Part shown: in pieces, positions 36,701 through 47,733 of the stretch
How positions within the stretch are numbered: position 1 is the stretch's first letter
Layout: every line of letters starts with the position of its first letter
NCBI GenBank assembly: GCA_030435675.1
Contig: CM059621.1
Coordinates: forward strand, 17,670,001 to 17,734,000
DNA: 64,000 bases
Reading direction: 5' to 3'
Source of the DNA: Steinernema hermaphroditum
Lineage: Eukaryota > Nematoda > Chromadorea > Rhabditida > Steinernematidae
Position numbers and translations under genes: made by a program
Notes under the pieces: model-generated
What the model was told of the DNA's origin: nothing
Databases searched by the model: none
Seen by the model: only the letters and a program-made list of their open reading frames with translations

Positions 36701-39700
36701 TGTAGCCTTAATACGGGAAACCTTTGAAATGTCCAACTCACATTGATGCCAAATTTGACGGAAAGTAACGCTATGTAAAAATATCATCATGTGCATATCT
36801 CGTTGAACTTTCCAGTTTACATGGGAACATTTCGAAGTGTCTGCATTAGATAGTGATGATAATTGGTACAAGAATCATACATTACAGAACATTAACACTA
36901 CAGTATTAGCATTAACATTAACTGACATTAATACTGAAGCCAACTTTTCCACTATAAGTCGAAATGTCTGTGTAGTCGAACTGAGTGACTAGTGACTTGG
37001 CTCCCATTTTTCCAGGTTTGACTCCCTTCCCCAAATATGCCCTGTTAGTTGGCCCCGTTTGGCGTTCTGCGATGATGAGCAAAAGCAGATAAAAAAAAAT
37101 TAACCAATTCCAGTAGAAAAATGAGCAAGCTAGTTCCACAATGTTTGTTTGAACGTAACTTTCGCAAGGTGTTTCTTAGAGATTTCTTAAATTGAAATAA
37201 AAAATTTTGGATCTAAATGATTACTTGAACTCAGTGTTTACATCGTGTTTGTCTCGAAATTTAGTAGAGAGAAGTAAGTGAGAAAGAAGTTGAATCCGAG
37301 CCCGACAAATTGCAACCACTGTCGATCATTCCGTTGACGCTTTCGAAGTGGACTATAGCCACTGAAACGCAACATTTGAATGGTCATGGTCAGACGGACT
37401 TTTGGAGTAAACATTCAATAATGTCTACATGAATTCCAGTTTTCAGCTCAATCTAAAGTTCCCTTGTTAGACTTAACACTCTCGCGTATGCGTGTATATC
37501 GGGAAGAAACAGTTTGTATCCTCCCATTTTTCTTTCACCATCGTCGTACAAAGTTCAGGTCAATGTGCATGGTTTACATCATATAAACAAACCATAGTGA
37601 AAAAATTTAATTATTTATCGTATTTTATTAAACAACAAGATGACGCCATTTTTCAATTCTTTGCTATTTCCCACCGTATTTCCTTGAATGTTGTGAAAAG
37701 CTCGCATGATGAATGAAGGATGCGTGGGATGATGACAGAGACTCACTCTCACGAAGGTCGGCGACGCACTCGCCTACCTGCACCAGCACGCAGAGTCACA
37801 CAGAAAGAATTACGTCTTTTCTTGCCTATTAATAGAGCAACAAGAGAGAATTCTTGTCATTTGATTACTCCCATTGTTTGTCAATGTGGTACGGAAGTTT
37901 ATTGCTGCAATGTCTCAAGAAATTTCGAACGCTCTATTTTTTTAGTTATTGAGGAAGAGAAGACTAGTGAAGTCAAGTGATTCGTACACCAACCGTGAGA
38001 ACGACGTGTATACGATTGGGAGGATTGAGTTATACCGCACTTTCACTCACTCGTTCAGAAACGTTGCTAATTATGCGCTTCTCGACTTCGACTCAAAAGC
38101 AAACATCTTCGCTTTTATTTCCTTGCCAGCTCGATTCGCAAAAAGCGATGATCAAAGATGGCCGGTTAGTACAGTACAAGATGCTGTTGCACGCGATATG
38201 ATACAGTTTTATTAGCTTGCTTCGAAAACAGTGTTTGTGTTCATAAAAGTGAAAGTCGTACACATTTGCGAGTAGGCGCAATCTAGCGTAAAATGATCCG
38301 AAAATAGAAGATGTGAGAGCTAATGAGCGCTCACTAGTCCTGTCTACTGACATTTCATGAGATGTAAGGATGATATGAGAATGTCATCGTCTTCAAAATA
38401 TCATTGTCAGATTCATGAAAATCTGCCCAATGATGTGAACGTAGTTCTCTTTGTTCACTCAAAAGGACGAATTGCTCATATCAGCTTAATCTGAAACAGC
38501 TCCCAGGAGGGGTTTAGTTCAGAACTTGAGCAAAGACCGTTAGATTCATATTCTTTCCTTCGTTTGCAGCACGTGTGTGGACTCCTGGTCTATAGATAAT
38601 GCGTGGCGAAAGGCGATTTGTTGGCGCGATGATGACCCCGGTTCATAGAAAGCCTTGAACACCAGGGAGCCCTTGTGATCCTTAGTCGAAAAAAGCGTTT
38701 GGTTGTCGTATGATATGTAAAGCAAATTTCGTGATACGTTCTTTTATAGATTATACCTTACGTGGTGTAATGGCATTGAATAAAAATCAAAGGTATCGCG
38801 CTCCAGTGGAGAAAATGTATGTAGATGAAAACAGGATGTGACCTCATTAACTGTTTATTTTTACCACCGTTTCCTGTAATATGTGTGGACTTCCGGAGCA
38901 TGTTTCTCTTCGTCTTCAGAATTTCAGTTCACATGTGCAGTTTGTCAAAACATCGGATGTCAAATTAACTCCCTCCTGCCCGAGGCCGATGTCCGGTGTT
39001 TAAACATTTCGTCGCTCGCCGCTTGATCCGAGTTTTTTTTGTGCCTACGAGCAACATCTCTGCTGCGACGCGGTAAATCGAGTTTGTGACTCATCTTTAG
39101 GCCTAGGAGGCATGATGACAGCGTGTGAGCAGTGGCGTGTATTGACTGCCCATGAGCATCGGCTATGAAGTGCACTTTCAGAGTTAGTGGGACGAACATG
39201 TGCATGACGGATGCTGCGCCGCGGTGAGGCTAAACAAAACTTTGGGCGCTTCGTTCGTGCGGCTTTTTCGCTGCATTTTAAGATTATTAAAGTTTGCCGC
39301 ACTTTCGGTTGCCCCCGAGGATAAGCATCCGTCCGTCAGCGGCGACCGCCAAAGCGGCGATCTTGTTGCAAATTGCGGTCATTAATCTTGCAGAAAGTGT
39401 CATTTTTTGTTTTAAGTGTACTATGTTTAATGATGATGGACGGCTCTTCCCGACTTCTGTTTTCTAAGTCGTCGTCAATCAACGTCCGGGCAACAAAATC
39501 ACAGAGATTACAGAGGGTAATCATAAGGAATTCACTTTCTGTAGATATAAACACTGTTTGAGACATAATAGGGACTCTAATTACAATCTTACCTCCAACT
39601 ATTATTTTCTCGTCTGAACGTTCGACCAGTATTTTATTACATTGGACTGCAGTGTGAGATAGTATGCACATAATGTCGTTTGGCGTAATGACACAGATTC

Positions 39701-39759
39701 AGAATCGTATAAAATCATATAAAATTATCTGTAACAAGAAGAAATGACAACACTGAACG
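33771..39759. other. 6-kb gene-free stretch
   Basis: No gene supported: reading frames are short, without splice-consistent partners or family motifs. It holds SINE-like copy 3 (36930-37110), a weak retroposon fragment around 38570-38690 (ACACCAGGGAGCCC and TTGGCGCGATGATG), and a single TTCCCTTGTTAGACTTAAC at 37451 resembling the end of the 43589 MITE. The Tyr-rich frame near 35265 could be an orphan exon but has no supported neighbours. Confidence 0.45.
36930..37110 (+). repeat. SINE-like dispersed repeat, copy 3 (diverged)
   Basis: GACTAGTGACTTGGCTCCC and CCAGGTTTGACTCCC (B-box-like) followed by GATGATGAGCAAAAGCAGATAA align with copy 2. More diverged than the other two. Confidence 0.45.
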
Positions 39760-40170
39760 CTCGGACATATAAATAAGTACACCACAGTGCAAACCTATAA
39801 TTGTCAACTTACTCCAAATTTTTCAATGTCCTTAAAAATCGATGACCATCATTAGATGTAGAATTTAACGGGCTACAAGGTGATATAGTTTGTTTTCCAT
39901 TTGCAGTGTTAACAAGAATCAAACAGGAAGTAATTTGTACTTTGTTGCTTAGCCCTTACTCGTAACAAACGTTCCACAGCGGCGCTTTACAGAATTCGCC
40001 AACGTCAAGACAATTTAAAAAGTTATCAAAGGGTCCATTTTGAGGAAAATTCGGGCTTTTCTTCATGACAATTACCTGAGAATCTACTGCCACTATGTCT
40101 CTGGTGATGCTAGCCTCGCGTTAATTCTTGACTTTTAGTACCCAGAGAGTGCGAATTCTCTCCATTTTAT
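39760..40170. mobile_element. composite of two decayed transposon fragments
   Basis: 39763-39783 has GGACATATAAATAAGTACACC, like the Tc1-type end of the foldback family. 39950-40075 (TTAGCCCTTACTCG, GGCGCTT(T/C)A(C/T)AGAA, TTCGGGCTTTTCTTCATGA) is a diverged copy of the inner foldback arm. From about 40085 (CCACTATGTCTCTGGTGATG, TTTTAGTACCCAGAGAGTGC) it continues into part of the Helentron-like family. A nested or abutting pair of relics. Confidence 0.7.
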
Positions 40171-41597
40171 TAAACTAAATAAGGAGCACTGGGCTCCCAG
40201 TTGGGATAGTATGGCTGCGAACTGGATATAGTGTGTGTTCTATTGATACATCCCAGATGATTTGATCTTTTACGTTCTATGTGCAGCAAGCTTACGCTGT
40301 CTTTGGGAAATTTCTTTTCTCTTGATAGACACTGATGCTAAACTGCTTTTTCGCGTCCTCGTGTTTCTTGCTCTACTAAAATCAAAACAAAGCTACCAAT
40401 CATCTCTTGCAGCTTTTTTTGCATTGGGTGAAAAAAAAATTTATTTAATTTATGGAGATGTTTCTTTCGGAGAGCGCTTAGTTTTCGCGATTACATCGGG
40501 GATGTTTGTGGTGGTGATTCTGGGAATTGGTTGGTGTGAAAACATCATAAACACACATTTCGAAATCCTCCCACATCTTCGTTTTGTGCGTTCTACAAGG
40601 TTGTTAGAATATTCTCAGTTATCTGGAAGGATACACTTCGTCTAATTTTACATGAACGTGTTAGGATAAGTGAAGACGATTTAGCGATATTTCACAATCC
40701 GTATCGGAACGGTTGATATTTGATCATCTGCACTTTCTTCGCAGTAGCGCTCGTGAACAGTCGCAACTACATATCTTCAGTATACTTGAAGGAGCGGATA
40801 GAGCCGACTCTGAAATCCAAGGTCTAGTCTGGCTCGGCTCCGTCTCAGTTTCACTGATTAGGACTCGTTAAATAAACATTTGTTCAGTTATAAACGGTTC
40901 TTTGGGAGTTGGTATATTCCGGATATATTAATTTTGCGGCCAATGATTTATGGTCGAATAAGTGATGCGTCAATAATGCTTGTTTTGATTTGAAGTGACA
41001 AACAATCAAATTAGGAAAATGAGTTTCAAGAACGCTTTGTTTTTTTGCGATTATTATTTCTTTGATGGCCTTTCTGAGAATACTATTGCGCATCGGTCCT
41101 TTCGTTTTCGTTGGACAGTATTAAAAAATACTGTTTTTTAAGTTTTATACATTGTCCAGAAAAAGCTGCACACGGTTTATCTTCACGAATCCGGCATTAC
41201 GTCGTGCACGACCCTTCATAACCACAAAATATACAGCATCTCTAGTCACCTGTTTTATAAATATCTCAAAATCTCGCAAAAGCAACTCGGAATAAGTGCA
41301 TGTTTTTTGTATCCTCCCAAGTATGGTGATTTCCATCATTACATGTGCGCATCTATTCTCTTTTGTGCAGACAACACAATTAATAGATGATAGTGAAAAG
41401 TAAACGCGAACATCATCATGCACGCTATAACATAATAATCTTTGTGTATAATGCATTGCGTAGCATTTGATTATGAGCGGATCCCTGTTTGCCACGTTTG
41501 GCCGTCTGTCATGTCAAAATAACAACTTTACGCGTGATTGCTTATATGTGTAGTTGTCGATTGTGTTTTATCCTATCTTTTTTTTCATTTGTTCATT
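40171..41597. other. gene-free stretch
   Basis: Contains a 127-codon open frame at 40262-40645 that is rich in hydrophobic residues but has no splice-consistent partners or recognisable family. I do not call it a gene. Confidence 0.4.
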
Positions 41598-41770
41598 TGT
41601 AGCGATCGGTCGGATCGGCTACTCGCTCTCTCTTTCACCCGAATGAATTGAGTGAGCGGTCGTTCCTTGGCCGTCATTGTTGGCACAATATCCTCGGCTC
41701 CCAGAAGGCCATCAGAAAGCCGTAGTTCCACTTTGTTGCCAAAAAGATTGTCACAACTGTCGATTTTGTT
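41598..41770 (+). mobile_element. SINE-like retroposon, copy C (5' part)
   Basis: Close match to the 5' half of copy A: GTAGCGATCGGTCGG, CTCGCTCTCTC, CCGAATGAATTGAGTGAG, GGTCGTTCCTTGGCC, CTCGGCTCCCAGAAGG and GAAAGCCGTAGTTCCAC. The 3' half is not recognisable, so it is truncated or interrupted. Confidence 0.75.
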
Positions 41771-42016
41771 ATGATTCGAAAATTGCTGCCCATAGAATAA
41801 CTTTTCGGTTCTGCTTCCTCGTTGCGTCGATGCATAAATGTTTGCATTTGTTTTGATGGAGCTCTTTGTTCTAGGGCGCGCATTCCAAGCGGACCAGATG
41901 GGTCGGCAATTCAGTGTGTTTAGCATAGCTAAAGACTGCTTGAGACAGAAGAGAATGCTTTTTTCCTTCTTCTTTCCATGCAGCATGGTCGATTTGGAGT
42001 GAATTACTAGAGCGAT

Positions 42017-42487
42017 CACTCGTGTCGCGGTGGAGAGCAGTCCGTCCCTTCGGTCGCTCTCTGAGTGTCTGGTTGGTCAGATGGCAAACCCCGTGGGAGT
42101 TGTGAGTCTCCCGGCTTCCAGAGGTAATTGGGACACCCGGAAGCCGTAGTCCCACCACCGCTGACAACAAGATGTCCGACGCCCAATGCTGCGTGAGATG
42201 TCATCCCGAAGGTCGCCGACGCCCTGAGGATCACCGAAGACGCAACTCCCGGACCACGGACCATCAGATGCAAGCTCAGAAGTGTCCGCTGTGCCGCAAA
42301 CGATGTTCCGCTACCGTATCCAAAGATTTGCCGATTCCCAGATGCCCGTGAAGTGCATCGTCTACGACCGGTTCCACATCTACGCCGCGCCAGGGATGAA
42401 GTAGTCTGCCAGACATCCTCTGTTTGTCTATTTTCGGTGTCGCGCAAGGCATAATGCCTTTGATTCGCGAAATAAAGTCGTAAGTCG
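42017..42487 (+). mobile_element. SINE-like retroposon, copy D (complete, 12-bp target duplication)
   Basis: 471-bp insert flanked by a perfect 12-bp direct repeat TACTAGAGCGAT (42005-42016 and 42488-42499). It ends ATGCCTTTGATTCGCG then AAATAAAGTCGTAAGTCG, i.e. a tail of tandem AAGTCGT-like units. Its 3' half (CTGTGCCGCAAACG, CGACCGGTTCCACATC, ACATCCTCTGTTTGT) is shared with copy E. It contains a short frame with CCVRCHPEGRRR and CPLCRKRC that is not evidently conserved in the other copies. Variable-length duplications plus a non-poly(A) tandem tail fit target-primed reverse transcription. Confidence 0.88.
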
Positions 42488-43009
42488 TACTAGAGCGATG
42501 TTTTTGTATCCAGAAGGTACTATAAAACGGTTTACGGAGGTTGTTTCAGTTAAAGTCCACTGCACAGAATACCCACATAATTTGCACCTGTGTTGCTCCT
42601 GCACTATTGAAAAGCACATTTCGATAACGACTCTTGCACTATATGTATAAAAGGCGACAATTCCATTTTCTGACGTGCTTTAAATAGCAGTTGAAGGTGA
42701 AATTCTGCAGGCGGGGGTGTTACTGTTTGTTTATTTGTTTGCAATATTTTTGTGCCATCCCTTTTTCGAAGCAGTAGTCGGAGGAATGGAATAAGAATCC
42801 GGCTGGGCTTGCCCTTTGCAATCGCTTAAAAAATTTAGGCATGTACCCTAAGCCGGAGCTTAAACCAAGTCTAGACGTTAGGATGTCGAAGTATCTACTT
42901 GAAATGACATCTCCAGCCAACTCACTTTTACCTGTATCCTACTATGAACCTCATCCTGCGCGATCTTCTCCTAGGCTGTATTCTTTTTTTGTTGTGTTCT
43001 CTAAACAGA

Positions 43010-43290
43010 GGATACCACCACCGGCTGTGACAGAACTCCCAGACCAAGAACCCATCCCTGAGAAGCAGATGAGAGTTCTGAAACCGCCTCTGCGCCGCAA
43101 ACGCCCTGAAAGTTCCGTCGAAGTTTCGTAGCCATTTCTGGAATTTCGACGATACGCACGAAGCATCACTGACCGGTTCCACATCGACGCCACCCCAGGA
43201 ATAAAGCCCACTGTAAGTGATATCCTCTGTTTTGTATATAATTTTGTGCTATGCAATGCCTTTGATCTATAAAGTAAAGTCGTGAAGCCG
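43010..43290 (+). mobile_element. SINE-like retroposon, copy E (3' part)
   Basis: Matches the 3' half of copy D: ACCACCGGCTGTGACA, CTCTGCGCCGCAAACG, GACCGGTTCCACATCGACGC, ATCCTCTGTTTTGTA, ATGCAATGCCTTTGAT, then AAAGTAAAGTCGTGAAGCCG as the tail. 5'-truncated, as expected for incomplete reverse transcription. Confidence 0.75.
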
Positions 43291-43588
43291 TGCAAGTCTC
43301 TCAACAGATTTCGTCCAAAGCTTTGCAAATATCCGCGTTACAATCACCTCGTGAATGCTGATTTTTGTTTGCACTAGGAAGCGAACAATAATTGATCACC
43401 TGTTCGGAGATGTCACGACGGATACTTAAAGTGTGGATGACGCATAAATGTGACAAGATGAGTGACGTTGCTTCCGTCTTGCGCCAAGCAAACGACAACT
43501 ATACACGTATCTATGCATTTACTTTGTAATTCGGATAGGCTGTGACGGCTGGAGGGACGACGAAAAAAGAATCAGTTGTTTCGGACAC

Positions 43589-43993
43589 TTACAAGGGAAC
43601 ATCCCCAAGTGTCCGACGAGTTAGGAGCTGAGATGTGGCGCGGCTTGTAGACGGTCTTCTAACTAAGAAAACGCACATAATCTCATCGGCCATAAATCAG
43701 TCGGGCTACCATAAAGATGGTCATGAAGTTGCAAGGTCTCCTGGTGCGATGTCCCTGACTAGTCAGAATATACGGTATTTTTGTCCGATTTTGGACGGGG
43801 TTTTTAAGGATTTCGGCATTTAGAGCCAAAATTAACATTACCAGTTAACAACCATGTTCTTTTAGCAAGAAAAGGGGTCAAAAAATGACAAAAAACTGAC
43901 ATTATGTGCGTTTTCTTAGTTAGAAGACCGTCTACAAGCCGCGCCACATCTCAGCTCCTAACTCGTCGGGCACTTGGGGATGTTCCCTTGTTA
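43589..43993. mobile_element. MITE with 92-bp inverted ends
   Basis: Left end 43589-43680 and right end 43902-43993 are near-identical inverted repeats, beginning T(T/A)ACAAGGGAACATCCCC and containing GACGAGTTAGGAGCTGAGAT. The spacer is 221 bp. TTCCCTTGTTAG fragments elsewhere (32653, 37451) suggest more, decayed members. No coding potential. Confidence 0.9.
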
Positions 43994-44981
43994 GACATAC
44001 CAATTTTGGACTTCTTGCAAATATCGATCTCCCCATTGAATTTGGTGTTTCTGCTGATGGCTTAATTACTCTTTTGGGATTTTGGGAACTGGCTGACACC
44101 CATAGCGATCATCAAAAACTTCCGGGGTGATTCCAGAAGTCACAAGGACTTCTATGTCGACTTTGGAGAGGAAACATATCCTCGTTCCTATTCATTGTCA
44201 ACAACATTTCGTTCTTTTGCTCTCTCGTGATGTTTACGTGATTGTATTTGAAAACAGATGGCGCGCTGCAAATTGTAAACATCTTGGCGGAGAGCACAAG
44301 ATCACTTTTTTCAAAAACTTGCAAGGGCCTCAAATTTCGCTCTCTTTATTAGCCTTCTGGGAACAGAGAGCAAAGATTTGCTCCCACATTTGACTTCACA
44401 TAATTGTCATTCGAAGTCAATTAAGAGGCTTTGCAATGCCCCTTTTTACATCCAAAAAATATTTATAAAGGGCCAGGCGAGGCACGGAAGCGTTCCTCTT
44501 CTGCACGTTCTCAGTGTTCTCGGCGCCCCGAAGAGTGAATTATTGACCCACTGTCGCAAGTTGGTGCCACGCCACTAATCGCGAAGAGATTCATCGAAAC
44601 AATAAATGTGATCTTTAGGAGCTGTGCGTGCGGAACGGGATGTTTAAAACGTGTTTGCACATGAGGTGTAAAAGATCATATTTTTAGCAGCGGAACAAGG
44701 TGGATAACTTCCAGTCCTTCAGCTCAAAACTTTGGTGAAATCTCAATCTTTTCATGTAATCAGTTGGCGTCTCCGATGAGTCATTTATCATCAATGTTTC
44801 AAACTGAATTTGAATCAAATGTACGAGGAACAGACATGCCGACCTCCTGAAATTTCGCAACACAAGCGAAACACCGAGAGCTCCGGCTCGCCTACCCGAC
44901 TGAGTATTCCGTAATCAGAGCCGGATCCGGCTCACCTCGGTTGGTTTCGAGTGAAGCTGAGTGGGCATCCTACCGCCGCAA
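43994..44981. other. gene-free stretch
   Basis: No gene. Towards 44876-44940 it is rich in GAGCCGG/CCGGCTC motifs, like those of the following hairpin and of 62160-62210. Confidence 0.45.
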
Positions 44982-45099
44982 CATGTACGAACCGGCTCCG
45001 GCTCAGTTGGTATCTCTGACAAGGATGCCAAATATTGGTTTTTCGATATTTGGCATCCTTGTCAGAGATACCAACTGAGCCGGAGCCGGTTCGTACATG
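44982..45099. repeat. perfect 54-bp hairpin
   Basis: Left arm 44982-45035 and right arm 45046-45099 are exact reverse complements (starting CATGTACGAACCGGCTCCGG) around a 10-base loop TGGTTTTTCG. No mismatch or bulge was seen. It contains the GCCGGCTC-type motif found near 62180. Confidence 0.97.
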
Positions 45100-45711
45100 A
45101 ATGTAGACTAGATCAAATCGATCGAACAAGGGATGAAATAAGGGACCGAATAATTCCATGCACTTTTAAATTTTTTGGATCGAATGTTTCCTTAGGGGTT
45201 TAACTGAAGCATCCCCTGCTTCACTTTTTATGAGTTTTTTTCTCCTACAAGATAACCGAACATCAGAAATGCGTCGTGCACTCTTCATAGAATCACGTTG
45301 TGTTTCCACTGGTCGCATATTTTTTGGAAAGGGCAAACTTGCCGTAAACTGACTCAGCTCTCGGACAAGTAAAGCCGTTACTCTTCTACATACGCTATCT
45401 GATAAAGTCACATCACCGTACTTTCTTAGAGCGTTTCCACTGAAACGATCATAAAACACTCAAAAATCATGCTAGTCACCTTTGATCGCAGGTACTCCAG
45501 TCTCATAGTCTCTGTGTTTCTCTCAAAAACATACCCATCACATTCCGTTCACCAAAGAACGGATTTGATATCAAATTTCGCCGATAATTTATGTGCACCG
45601 ATAATGCACTGAGCGTTCTTCGGATCTTTCTCATAGGAGCCTCAGGGTTTTAAGTATCATTGTCTTCGATTTAGACTTCAGCTATATGAGTCATTATTTG
45701 GGCCGAAGCAG
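45100..45711. other. gene-free stretch
   Basis: Nothing recognised between the hairpin and the next element. Confidence 0.45.
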
Positions 45712-46511
45712 GACAACTCGCCGCCGCCAACTCACCGCCGGCTAACTCCCCGCCAGCGGAAATATACTGGAACTGCGCCGGCTACCACTTAGAGCACATC
45801 TAAATTCCAGTGCTCGATTCTAGCTTAATCTACGCCCACCTTGAAGGCAAATTTGCAGATAACTAGTGAATATCCACAAGAGTCAAGAACATTATGTACC
45901 ATATCTAAGCGAAGCTTCCAGGAATACAGACCTCGCTTAAAACAAATAGACGTGAGTCTAAGCCAAGCCTGAAGATTAGCCTTAACTACGAACTCGGTAT
46001 AGCGGCCAAAACCTGCAAAGAGGACAACTCATCCGAGTCCTTATCCAATATCGACCAAGGTCTGGCGATATTTAGGGTACGGACGGGCGAAGCGAGTCCC
46101 ATATTCATTTCGCGAGCGGCCTAACATCCAGGCGTGGTTTAGGCTCAGGCTTAAGATTATGCCTATTGATTTTAAGCGAGCCCTGTTGTCATGCTGGCTT
46201 CGGCAAACCCCGACTTCGCTTATGTTCCGGCTTATGCTGAAGCCTGTTGAATTTAAGCGATTCTGAACGTATTAGTTGATCATATAGCAAGCGATCATAT
46301 AGCAAGTAGACTGTTGTGGATATTCACTTACTCTCTGCAAATCTGCTTTGAAAGTACGCGTGAACTGGGCTAGAAGCGGGCGCTGGAATTTAGATGTGCT
46401 CTAAGTGGTAGCCGGCGCAGTTCCAGTATATTTCCGCTGGCGGCGAGTTGGTGGCGGGGAGTTGTCCTGGCGGCGAGTCGGCCGGCAGCGAGTTCGCGGC
46501 GGCGAGTTGTC
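45712..46511. mobile_element. 800-bp non-autonomous DNA transposon with long CGCC-rich inverted ends
   Basis: Both ends start GACAACTCGCCGCCG. The inverted similarity runs roughly 180-190 bp inward on each side, including GTGGTAGCCGGCGCAGTTCC, AATTTAGATGTGCTC and GTGAATATCCAC (or complements). The outermost part is itself a loose tandem of AACTC(G/A)CCGCCGG units. The middle has degenerate repeats around CTAAGCCAAGCCTGAAG. No transposase. Confidence 0.85.
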
Positions 46512-47660
46512 ACGTACCGTATTTGGGCACAATCCCGTATAAAGTTCAGCCGATCTTTTGCCTGAACGTATTTTTTTGAACACAGATGTCCTTCTGCTCA
46601 TCAATTATAGGCGGATGTCGTCGATTAATAGGGATGATTGATGGGGACGAACGTGTGGACTGATGGAAAAGCGTGCGAAATACTGGAAATTCCAACATTC
46701 TAAAGAAACGTCTCAGGTGGTTGGGGTGAAACATATTTGATACTATCGTGTATATGCTATAGATATTACAGGTTCTGTCTTAAAACAAGTAGTTAATGGT
46801 TACACAATTTTCCACGCTTTTCAATTTCATTTTTTCTTTTCCTTTTGTTATTGTATCATTCTTGACTCAAATGTATTCATACCGATTCGACCTGATATCG
46901 TAGTGCAATGAACTTTACTCACTGTTTTATTTCTAGGGACATGTTGCACTATTGCTCAGAAATAATTCCCATTTTCGATTTTCGAGTGCTGACGACCTTT
47001 GCATCATCGGTGACAGACAACCCCGGTGTCCCGTAGGCGGGATTAATTATGGGAAGGTTAATAGAAATCGACCATCTCTCAATTGATGTTCGTCACTCGG
47101 TGTCCGCGGCGTCGGCCAACTGTGAAACGAGATTGGCGGCGATAAATTGGCGATAAGGGAGCCGCCGACGTTTGTCAGGCACATTTGTCTCCCACGGGAT
47201 GAGTTGACTTATCTCGCCAATTACCCTCTGCTTGTCCTTTGCTCCGATAAGTGGCCTCCCTTCTTCCGCCTTCTGTTCAGAGATTCACATGCTCCTAAAA
47301 CAACAAGCCCCTCTCGCTCCGAATGATGAGAACTCACGTACACGTCTCTATTTACACTTTTTGGGAGTCGATGACGAGCCGCTTCTCGGTATTTGCGTGC
47401 CAATTTTCTTTTCGCCGGCCTATTCATAAAATTACGTTTGCAGCGTTTCCACCACTAGTAGGAGATACTACTAAATGCTCATACTAATCACCGTTTCTCT
47501 ATGGTTTAGCGGACCACATACCCAAAATATCAATTACCTTCAAATATCCGACGATCACTCTATTTGTCCGGGTTATGGCCAAGTGCAATACGAAGCGAAG
47601 CTCTGCAGACTATGCTATGTTTATAAAGGCTATGGACCTAAGGTTATCGTTATTCGTCAT
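46512..47660. other. gene-free stretch
   Basis: No gene or repeat supported upstream of tRNA-Arg. Confidence 0.45.
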
Positions 47661-47733
47661 GACCGTGTGGCCTAATGGATAAGGCGTCGGACTTCGGATC
47701 CGAAGATTGCAGGTTCGAATCCTGTCACGGTCG
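47661..47733 (+). tRNA. tRNA-Arg (anticodon TCG)
   Basis: 73-nt cloverleaf. Acceptor GACCGTG pairs with CACGGTC. The anticodon stem TCGGA/TCCGA encloses CTTCGGA, giving anticodon TCG (Arg). The T-arm GCAGG-TTCGAAT-CCTGT allows one wobble. A run of T follows (AAATTTTTTTT). The 3' half shares AGATTGCAGGTTCGAATCCTG with the tRNA-Arg at 2911. Confidence 0.95.

Noticed and set aside
40262..40645. 127-codon open frame with hydrophobic residues
   Set aside because: No splice-consistent neighbours, no family motif, and it lies in a repeat-rich, gene-poor region. Likely chance.
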